A DNA stretch of 64,000 bases, from contig CM076154.1 of NCBI GenBank assembly GCA_038025085.1, positions 22,268,501 through 22,332,500 on the forward strand, given 5' to 3'. A model generated the notes under the pieces. It did not search any database. It worked only from the letters and a program-made list of their open reading frames with translations, and was not told the DNA's origin. Source of the stretch: Tetragonia tetragonoides (Eukaryota > Streptophyta > Magnoliopsida > Caryophyllales > Aizoaceae). A program made the position numbers and the translations under genes. Positions 54,507-64,000 of this stretch are shown in pieces; position 1 is the first letter of the stretch, and each line of letters begins with the position of its first letter.

Positions 54507-57500
54507 TGTAAACACCAAATTTTTGACTAACCTTTTTAAATTAGTGTTAGAATTATTTGAATTATTTTTCATAATTCTTATTATTAGAGTCTATAAAAGA
54601 TTTCAAAAGTTTTTTTTTGTGTTGAAGGATCTTTTAGTGTTGGGTCACTTTAGTCTAGAATTAGAATCCATCCTTTTTATTTAGTATGCACAAATGACAA
54701 AACCCACAAAAGCAAAACAAAGAAAAAAAGCCAACAAAATTTATGGGTGGTGGGGCCCATGAAAATTAAGTAAAAAGAAAAAAAAAAATCCCCCCCTTTA
54801 TCCCATTTACGTGAGAAGTAAACACCCCCTTTTTCTTTATTTATTTTTTCTTTTTCTTTTTTTCTTTCTTTCCTCTTTCCTTCTCTCTCTTTCTATCTCT
54901 TCTTCCTTTTCTCTTCCTTTGCTTTTATTTTCCATTCACTCATCCTTTGTCTTGTCTTATTCTCCTACAATCGCCAAAAGAATATTTGATTTGTCCCCCA
55001 TTTAGGGACCTAGTTACCTTAGGTTTATTCATTTTACATTAGCTTATCTTTAGCTTTATTTTTTTCCTTATTTAATTGCTTTTAGATATCAGATTTTTTA
55101 GGTTCATTATTTAGTTTTCCTTTTCTTTAACACAAAAACCACCCTAAAGAAACCTCACTTACCTCTCCTGTAAATACCCCCACCCATCCACATAAAAAAG
55201 GACTCCCTCTTCCTTAACAAAAAACCTTACACTCGTCTTCTCTTTCTCTCTCATCTTTTAGCATATTGCAAGTAAGAAGCCTTAGTAGAAAAGGTCTAGT
55301 AAGAAAGAAAAAAGAACAAAAACCAAAACTGTTCTAACCCTTCTCCATTGAAGAATCAAGATCAACCACATCTACCAAAGGGTAAAACTCTTTTTCATAT
55401 TTGTAATTTTTATTCATCCCCTTTTCATTTCTTTTGATTTTTGTGTAAATCCCTCTCTCATATTTACTCATTAGGTAATTTCATCTACTAATCTAACTTA
55501 TACTAACCATAAACCAACCCAATGGTGTGTTGTGATATAGAATGATTCAACCCGAGTCAAACCATTTTTCATTCGGCCAAGAAACTAATAGGATTCAACC
55601 TTCATCGAGGGTTTAGACGTTAATTACAAGATAAAAATGATAAATCGGTGAGGATAAGTGAGTGCTAATTGTGTGTGTTTTTATTTGTGTTATTATACTC
55701 ACCACTTTGTCATATTCTTCGTCAAAAATGCTAAAAATTGTTCATATTGCATGTCAAACGAAATAATGGCCATAAAAGAGCATTAATTAGTTGTTGTAAT
55801 AATCTCGGATTTTTGACAGTATCGTAGTATCAACGTATTTTATACTTTGTTGACGCTCCAACGGTTATATCTGAGTGAAATTAACTCCAAATAAAACTTT
55901 AACTTGTTTTCTTTAAAATAAAGTAAATTTAATCAAGATCTAACGGTTAAAACATTATCTATAACGATTCAATGTTGAGTATCCAGATCTAACATTCAAA
56001 GATAAAAGGAACTATAAGTTGTGAAAATGAACGATTTGGACATAAGCTATTTCTGGACAATTTGAAAAGTACATTCCCATATTCTACAGAGACCAATATT
56101 AAACATTTTGGACAACTAATAAATTTACTATGATTTATTTAGTGACACGGTCATGCTGGACATCTTGGACTTTTGGACGTTTTTAACTTCTTTAATAACG
56201 ACCTATTCACCTCATTTATAAACGTCACAAAATTTCATGATACGAGACTTGATTTGGACTATTATAGACTTTGAAATGACTCAATTTGGACTTAAAAATA
56301 ATTTTTAATGAATTAAACAAAACTGAGCACTAATCTGTCAACTAGGATAAGTTTCCGTCAACAATGAACTAATGAACGAAGCGCTGGACATTTGTTTAAT
56401 TTCGTTAATTGTCTTAACATCCACTATAATTCTCGATACTTTTCGTACATAATCAACTAACAACCTATTTTAGTGTGTGTAATTATTTGACACTATATCT
56501 TTGTAATTAATCCAAATTAAATCAAAAACCGCAAGTCTGTATTTAACTTAGAGAAGCTCTAAATTGGCGATAACTTTCTACTCACGAACTGTATCTACTT
56601 AATATTTTTACAGTGGAAAGAGGACTATAAATGACACATATTAGGCTTTGGAATCAATCCATTTTCTTACTCCAAGACGTAGTTATGATTTTGTGAAGTT
56701 CTGTCAGACTTGCACAAAACCAGTTTTATTTTCCCCACATGAGGATTTTTTTATATCAAATAAATAGATAAAAATGCTAAACTCTCCAGTCTAGCTCTCC
56801 AATAAGTCTAGTTTATTTTAAAAATAATTTCATAAATAAAACCTTTCATTTGGACCACTCCCTTGTCCAAATTCGTGAGTGTGCCTTGTAAATAATCATT
56901 TTTAAGATCAATTCATTGAAAATAATAATTTCAATATCGATTTTCGATCTTTTGAAGACGGGACCCAATCCCGAGCCCCGGAGAAGCAATGGACATCAAG
57001 ATCGAGTGAAGTTTATTTTTGTAGGACTTGTACATATTTGTATCATTTTGTTACATATATTTTTGCAATGATGTAATTCGTCTCCCAAAGGCCATTATTA
57101 ACTCGTTTGTGTACATATTTGCGTATGCATATTTCCACCTAAATAATTCAACTCGACCATAATAAAAAATGTTATTTGAATTCACCATGAGTCTTTGCAG
57201 TTTGTCCAATTATTATTGATAAAGATCGGTATATTCACCTGTGTACCTATTGGGCCCGGGGCCAAATTCGAGGGTAGAATAAAGAAATTTGCTTGTACGC
57301 AATCATGGGTGTTCCACCTACCATTCATCAAACCACCTTCTTATAAAATCTCATTCCCCGGTGCAATCCACATTTTCCTAGTGACAACCATTTACCCCAG
57401 TGGGATACCTATGATCGAATATAGAAGCGAATAATTGATCTTCCCCTCTTATTTGGCTTCGGGCCATCCTGGGGGATTCTAACGGAAAGACTCTTTTAAT

Positions 57501-58469
57501 CCATTACCCACCAAACGCATATCCATACTCTACACAAATCATCCATTTACTCACCCCCATTGAATATTATTCCCCAATGAAGAATGAATATTTTTGAGAA
57601 GTCTAATATTATACTCAAAGCTAAGAATTGGGTTAATTTCCACCAAATGTTCTTGGGTTGAACGCCTCAAATGAACGGGCAAATCTCCTCAATTGAAGCT
57701 ATTCGATCCTACTCTTTCTTCGATAAAGGGGAGTAGGGGGTTACTCGGATCAATTCGACTCTAAGTTGCGAGTCATCTCATAAGTTTCTCAATCATATCC
57801 CTCTTTACGGGAAAGAGCAGACATACCCGCCTTAGTGGCACCAAAAGAGTCTTACAGACTCGATCCCCCAGTCAGAACTACGTAGGGTTTTTCATCCATG
57901 AGTAGATTCAAGACCTACGATTAATGGTACGTAGTGTAGTATTTGCAATATCCAAACCCGCCGTACATAAGTGAATACATCGGTTTTAGGCACTTTGCCT
58001 TGATTTGTGTACAAGCATGTTGTGTGACAATGTGAACTTATGTGTTTTCATTTTTAGGCGTAATGTAACCAAATTCAAAGCATTCAAAGGGATTTGACGT
58101 ATTAGTAAAGAGACCGTACTCAGTACGAAGGAGGAGACGGGTCCGAGTGACGTCCGCACCTTCTAACCTAGACCCCGAACCCAAGTCTTTGTATTCACAG
58201 ACCAGTCAAAAGAATTTTCGTGCCTTATCGCAGTGGAGTCAATTTTGGGTTTCGTAAATGATTTTCTTTTAAATCTTTTATTAAAACCCTTTCCTTTGGG
58301 AACCCGTCCTTGTTTGGGTCATAACAAGGTGGCGACTTCGAAACCTAATTTACATTCTGTTTTAGCAATCAACCCTCAATAAGGTCGATTTCGTGGGATG
58401 CGCCCCTCGGCGCGTAATCCCATCGATTCCCGGGTGGTAATCCCAGAAACCCGAGAATCGGGCCTCACA
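54507..58469 (+). mobile_element. 5' LTR of element F, 3.96 kb (Ogre-like)
   Basis: It starts TGTAAACACCAAATTTTTG, ends CGGGCCTCACA and is followed by a PBS. It shares both ends and inner blocks with solo LTR E. A T/C-rich stretch lies at 54780-54980 and a TATA-like region near 55170 (GTAAATACCCCC). No gene. Candidate target copy GACAT (54502-54506). LTRs of this size are typical of Ogre-type Tat elements. Confidence 0.85.
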
Positions 58470-58472
58470 GAC

Positions 58473-58490
58473 TGGCGAATTCTTTGGGGA
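58473..58490 (+). other. Primer-binding site of element F
   Basis: TGGCGAATTCTTTGGGGA lies three bases after the LTR, with the same TGGCGA...TGGGGA frame as A and B. Confidence 0.7.
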
Positions 58491-59306
58491 ATAACTTTCA
58501 TTTATAAGAGGTCTAAATCCGAAAGTACGTCATATTCCTTGAAAGCTTTTCGAAGTTGGTTTAAGTTTAATGTATGTTTTCGCTATGCCTATTTTGTTTA
58601 TATCTTGTGTATCTTGTAATTTACGTGCAATTACGTGTGTTTGGAATGCATGTTTGAACAAATGGTCCCCACACACACACAACGATTTTATTTTTCATTT
58701 TCTTAAGCTGGTGTCTCGTTCATCGAGTGAGCTCCAGACTAGCAACCAATAAAATATTAAGGAAGCTACGACACATACTTGCATTCATACGAGTGCTAGT
58801 CCCTGTGTGTTTACTCCAAAACTCGGCGAAACTAAAGATGTGAAAATATCGTCTATAGATTGACTTTAGACAAGCACTGGATCGATGCATGCGTGATTTG
58901 CACTATACTTGAGTAACTCTATTACCATGCATTCATGCATCTCATGTACATATCATGAAATTTGTTTTCTGAAAATCCCAAAAAATTGTTTTTGAAGAAA
59001 ATCCCTCTTTTGAACTAGATTCTTTTTCTTCATCGCGGACTTTCCCGAAATTCTATCATTTCAAAAAAAAAAAATTCAAAAAAAAGAAAAGAAAAGAAGG
59101 TCTCTCCAAGGCTATATACGGAAAATATATCCTTTATCGTATTGCCTAACTTTGCATACTTTCATTGTGCTGGACATCCCGTTAGATCCATCCCTTCACC
59201 AGGCTCGTACGGGCATCTCCGATCTTCAGTTCATTTTCGCTTTCTGGTGTCTCCTCATTACCCACCCTATTTACCATCTTCCACAAAACTTCCCCTACTC
59301 TAAGAA
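58491..59306 (+). other. Leader of element F
   Basis: Non-coding, between PBS and gag. A-rich run at 59065-59097. Confidence 0.5.
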
Positions 59307-60302
59307 ATGGCCAACTTACCTACTTCGTCACATCCCGCTCACAATGAAAGGTTATCTAGCACTGGGCCAGCTGGTTGTCAACGACTCCCTTCATTTCCAA
59401 GGTATAAGCTGTGCACCGAATTTCAAATCCCTCACATTCAGAAATTTGATGGAACGAGCAATTGTACCCTATTTTTGAAAGCATATTGTGATGCCCTCCT
59501 ACATTGGAGACCGCCTTTGCTATTGATGATACAATTATTTCCCCGATATCTAGAGGGTAGGGCCTTGTCTTGGTATTATGAAGTGGTTAGTCCTCTACCA
59601 CTTTTTTGGGACGAATTAGTCCGAAGATTTTTTCATAAATACTGCCCAGAGGTTGATGACCAAAGCATAGTGAACGATTTGATGGACCTTTTCATTCACC
59701 TCGACGAATTGTCTGACCCAGAAGCCCAAGGAAGAAGCACAAAACATATCCTAAAAGATCTAAAATTGTTGGATGTACTGGAATCAACACAAAACAAGGT
59801 TAATCCTGAAAAGTGGGATATAGTCCCAGCACCAGGAACAACGTCGCCCGAGGAATTTTTGAATTTTCAGTTATTCAAAATACGGGGTCCCCTGGAACTC
59901 ACTTGAACGCATACCGAGAGAACATGGAGGATTGGGACTTCACACCACGAATATACATCTACTTGTTTGGTCATAGTCTGAACGGAGAAGCGCTAAAATG
60001 GTTCAATGCACTCAATTGGGAAAAGAAGAAAACATGGGAGGAACTTTGCATCGAATTCGTAGATTTGGGAACACGACTGGATAGATCATGAACTTATTAG
60101 GTTGACAGAGATGGAACAAGCAGCAAACAAGACATTTAAAAGCTACATAGTTAGATGGAGCGCCCAATTTTCTAGGCTTACCTATGAACCATCTATTGGG
60201 TTATTTGCTTCAAAGAAAAGATGTTGGACAATATTATTCTCCCACATTGGTAACTTACAAGTGGTAAGTTGTTTAGTTATCCATAATGGGATGACTCCTT
60301 AA
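59307..60302 (+). pseudogene. Element F gag, with two capsid-core-like segments
   Basis: The frame starts MANLPTSSHPAHNERL at 59307. The first core runs FQIPHIQKFDGTSN, FLKAYCDALLHW, LFPRYLEGRALSWYYEV, WDELVRRFFHKYCP (about residues 40-115). A linker follows, then after a frameshift near 59890 a second core: THLNAYRENMEDWD, YLFGHSLNGEALKWFNAL, TWEELCIEFVDLGTRLDRS, a stop at 60089-60091, then MEQAANKTFKSYIVRWSAQF. Both match the one gag core expected (HLxAY, LF..L.G.AL.W, W.EL...F). The frame is cut at 60222 by a copia-like LTR. The residues after that in the frame are LTR sequence. Confidence 0.7.
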
Positions 60303-60577
60303 TTCCCCACATTGATGAAGTTTGACTGGAGAAGATTAATTGCTTTCCGTTACACAAATCAATAAGTGCTTTCCGTTACAAATATTAATTCCCTTGATAT
60401 TCTCTATTGATGACCCGCAAATTTATTCTCCAATTTATTGTCTTGCCTTCATGATTCTCCTCTACTTTTCTGTATATATATTGGAGACATTCCATTTTGT
60501 AAAGGACACAGACACACAAAATACTCTCTCTCTCTGATTCGTTTGGCAGTAGTTTAGTTTGCTCTCAAAACCATTGC
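60222..60577 (+). mobile_element. Copia-like LTR inserted in gag of element F
   Basis: It starts TGTTGGACAATATTATTCTC, CCCACATTGG, a common opening of small plant copia LTRs, and breaks the gag frame. A TATA (GTATATATATTGG, 60472-60484) and a CT run follow. The PBS candidate is AGTATACCAGAGCTTTGG (60584-60601), a damaged TGGTATCAGAGC-type site, so the right end near 60577 is approximate. Confidence 0.5.
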
Positions 60578-62849
60578 ACCGTAGTATACCAGAGCTTTGG
60601 TTGCCGTGTATCCGTGGAGGTCGATTGCCGGAAATTCCCTAGTGTACGTGTGGGGGCAAATTCGACTTTAGGGCATTGATTTATCACGCCACGACTTTCG
60701 TTCGAGATAAGTTTGTTCTATCATTAGCTTTGTTTATAAAATTCTAACGTCGAATCTATACTATGGTTGATGATGGAATTATCATTACGAATAATATTAT
60801 GGTCAATTGTTACGTGTTTAGTAATTTGTCTTGAACAATCCAAATAAATCCTTGTTTGCTTTTTCATTCCCAAGATGTGTAATGTATTTGCTTTTTATAT
60901 GTCAAAGTATCTATCTTGTGGTCTCTTATTGATTTATTAGAACAAGTGTCAAATGTTACAGGGATATTATCCTGGTTCATTCATCATTGTTGTCTTTTAG
61001 GGATAAATAATTCTTATTAATTTGACACTGGTGTTAATGACCTTGAAAGTGTGTTCTGTGGCTATTGGATCTGATTTCTGTAACTTTCAATCTCATTATC
61101 TTTGATTCTTTTTGTGGGGATGTTGTAGTTGATACATGTGCTTACTACACTGGTTTGTTGAGGAAATATGACATATTGGTAATTTTTGAGCTACTCTAAT
61201 TCATACGGTGGAATTCATATCCTATAATTCGTTCTGATTTATTTCAGTATTGTTGCATAATTTATATGAGTAGTGCACCCTATGTTTTTATGGTGGAGCA
61301 TAAGGAAAATTCTATTCTACCGGAGCATAAGTAGTCAGAGTACACTCTATTCTTTTTCTTATATAGTCATACTGGTGCTATTATTATTGAAACTAGAGAA
61401 TTATTAAATCGTTTAGTTGATACTACTAGATGGGGTTATTTTTGTTCGCTAACTAGTTGAACCCTTTAGTATATTGTCCTTTCTAAATTGACCTTTGTCT
61501 TGTTTAGGTCTACGAAGTGTACCATTTTATTGTACACTGGATTAACTACTAAATTCATTTTTCGGGTGGTTCCAGTTTTGTTTCCCATTAGTACCAGAAC
61601 TCTATCTTATACGATAGATCTGTGCTATGTAAAATTTGGTTGGTCTCTTGTTGATAGTTGATGACTTCGGGCTTCCAAGTTGTGGTGGTATATAGAGCTT
61701 ATATTTTCTTGGAGATACTTTACAGCGATTTGCCAAGATTATTTAAAGTAACTGCAATTGCTATTTTGATGTACTTGGCGTTACTATTTAGTATTGTTAT
61801 CAGTTTAGATTTGTGATATTGTCCTATTTCGGTGCATTAAGTTTGGTATAACCGTGCATTGGCAGAGCTTTTATTTGATAAATGCATGCTCTTTAAATAT
61901 TAATGCAAAGCTTGTATTTCTACTAGATAGAAAGAGAGACAATCACGATGGAGATCAAATTGATATTCATCATTCTTGGTCAGATCTGAATACTTATAAT
62001 TTTGCCTCCTTATTAATATTTATTTTCTATGAGATCATATAAGCGTTGACGAAGCTAGTTGGGTTTGGGTAAATTAATGAGAGATCTTATTTGCCGGAAA
62101 TTATTTGACGTTATTTGCGTACAAATTTATGAGACATGTTTTCATATAAAAGTATTGCCGCACTTATTTAAATATAATAGACATGTGTGCCCAAATATTT
62201 TTCCATGGTTTATGCGATTATCTAAGCAAGTAATTGTGAGTTTGAACACTATTCTTTGGGATCATTAACTAAGTGTCATTTATTGTGATTAAATATTGTT
62301 CATTTGATTTGAAAACCGTTACGGGTTTTTTGTGGGTTTATAATTTATGATATTTAGGAACATTGTGTGAATAGTTGGATGAAATTTGTTGTCTACAACA
62401 TGCTAAAAAATTCACATTTTTTTTTTGGTTCCATAATATTGTCAATTGTGGTGTATTGATATATTATAGTTTATATTCCCTTCAAAAGAATTATAATTAG
62501 ATGAATGAGTTGATATGCATATTGAGAACATGTGGGGGAAGTTGTAGAACTATATTTACACTTATTGTGGTATTCTCAATATAAATTGATTGAACCCGAT
62601 TCTTTGAGATTATGGGGGTAACTAATTAAATTTAGTTTACCGAAATGTTTGTGGGTTTTGTTTGAGACCTAAGATATTTGAATGTTTATGTATATTTCTT
62701 TTATACTCATAAAATGTTACATATATTTATAGAGATATCTTGAGCATAAGAATGATGATTTGAGTGAAATCATTTATTATATCTTGTACAGCTTATATAC
62801 AATGTGCAAAGGATAATCTAATTTTTGGCACTATGTGTTTGTGCTAGAT

Positions 62850-62852
<3 letters not shown>

Positions 62853-62946
<94 letters not shown>
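62853..62946. repeat. (AT)n microsatellite, 94 bp
   Basis: An uninterrupted run of about 47 AT units. Confidence 0.95.
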
Positions 62947-62948
<2 letters not shown>

Positions 62949-63726
62949 AAAGAGGCCAGTATTTTTATGTTCTCGATGTGTGGAACTCATGATATCATAT
63001 AACATAAGAAACACAAAGGTTCTAAATATTTCTTATTTTGTGTATGCTATAGCTATTGAATTAATATGATATACATTAACTTGTGTTTGCACTTTGATAG
63101 ACATCTTTGTCGAGTTTGATGGATATATTGGTGCAAATTATGTGACAAGTTAATAATATATATACTTGTACAAGTGAATATGTCTTTCTCCTTGTTGTGG
63201 TGTTGTCTGTAAAACATGATTTGTATCGCATGTTATCATGGCATATGATTTTGAGACATGTTGAAATACATTGGGGAAAGCTAAGTGTGTAAATTTCTTT
63301 TTTTAATTGTGATTTGTCAAAAATTTGTGTGTAATGGTAAGTGAAGACTCATTTGCAATAGACAAAGTGCAGTCAAGTAACCATATAAATTAAAATCACT
63401 AGAATTTCTGAGAGTTTGAGTTTGAATAAATCTCATAAAGTTGAGAATTAAAAAAGAGAAAAAAGATTAGTCAATTTTGATTCTATTCTCGTTAAAACCT
63501 CTTATGATTCTAACATTCGGTTAGAAAATAATAGATGTAATAGTGTATTACAAGGAGAATATGTTAAGAGTGTTGGAACTGTTTGATGAGTTATATCATA
63601 CCAAATATAGCACATGACGTGTGGAAGTTGAGTAGATATGCTCATAAGCCCAATCGTAATTAATTGAATACTTTGATTATTTTATTGAAGTATTTGTAAG
63701 GTACTATTAATTTGTGTTTTATTTGC

Positions 63727-63748
63727 ACTACAAGAATTTTCCTTGTGT
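63727..63748 (+). other. Possible CACTA terminus
   Basis: CACTACAAGAATTTTCC has the typical CACTA opening. Subterminal repeats and the other end are not visible before the window ends. Confidence 0.2.
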
Positions 63749-64000
63749 TTGAAGGAATATGCCATGCCAACTAAATCTGCAAGAATGATGAAATACACTT
63801 GCTATTGTTGCTCTATTTTGGAAAGCTTCCAAACATTTTTGTGTCTTAATGTTTCACAATGGAATCTATGTTTTTATTCAAGAATGTGGCAGGTGATAAA
63901 GTCGAATGGCTAAGAAGTTTGCCTGCAGATATTCCATTGTGGGGGAGACCGGCTCCGCTAGTATCCATGTGTTTTGATTGTCAATTGTGTTTGTCAAATG

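Larger units (their letters stand above)
60602..64000 (+). other. Non-coding AT-rich sequence, probable interior of the copia-like element
   Basis: 3.4 kb with no open frame resembling gag, integrase or RT. Purine-rich GTGGGGGAAG (62532) and GTGGGGGAGAC (63940) look like PPTs, but no LTR copy follows them. It may be a long leader, a large non-autonomous derivative, or unrelated DNA. Confidence 0.35.

Noticed and set aside
61854..62268. Small open frames in the terminal AT-rich region
   Set aside because: Short, AT-driven, no domain similarity.

Overview
The window is a plant nuclear segment, almost certainly from a eudicot with a repeat-rich genome. No bacterial or organellar gene order is seen. 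There is one convincing host gene, a classical arabinogalactan protein (28443-28910, minus). Nearly everything else is transposable-element DNA, most of it Tat/Ogre-lineage Ty3-gypsy retrotransposons nested in each other. Lineage marks are a PBS of the TGGCGACT...TGGGGA type, a CX2HX4HX4C gag knuckle, a G-patch before RT, a second RNase H (aRH) before integrase, and an extra gene antisense to gag-pol. The species cannot be named from the sequence.

Left nest (1-25801). A family-3 LTR (785-1426) is cut by a minus family-1 LTR (1-784) and by the 5' LTR of element A (1427-2695). Element A (plus) continues through a leader interrupted by LINE-1 (3142-7833, 16-bp target duplication), then gag-like ORFs, RT-RNase H, aRH-integrase and an antisense extra gene (13966-15314). 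It breaks at a CACTA transposon end (15657-15943). Minus element B follows (protease 15944-16985, LTR 17013-18521); it sits in the integrase of minus element C (18522-23619). A tandem-repeat 3'UTR and a plus family-1 LTR (24487-25801) close the nest.

Middle (25802-32056). This low-copy-looking, AT-rich segment holds a probable solo LTR, a PIF-type MITE inside a CACTA-like end, the AGP gene with a TATA box, and a tRNA-derived SINE with a 12-bp duplication.

Right nest (32057-64000). Element I (minus) received element G (minus). G's 3' LTR received a 5'-truncated LINE-2, which received a 4.3-kb solo LTR (E, duplication CAAAC). G carries an antisense extra gene with its own promoter and a spliceosomal intron, plus remnants of a second antisense spliced gene. 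G's integrase received element H (gag only, with a hAT MITE inside). H is cut by element F (plus, about 4-kb LTR, gag with a seemingly duplicated core), and F gag is cut at 60222 by a copia-like LTR followed by 3.4 kb of non-coding AT-rich DNA with a 94-bp (AT)n.

How the parts relate: A, G, and by its promoter remnant I, share one plan: LTR, PBS, gag-pol, a conserved TACGTAGG block, a convergent antisense gene with its own TATA promoter, tandem repeats, PPT, LTR. An AGCGGC/GCCGCT-rich block lies about 80-150 bp upstream of the TATA box in nearly every LTR and also upstream of the antisense genes. Every gag-pol copy seen is broken.
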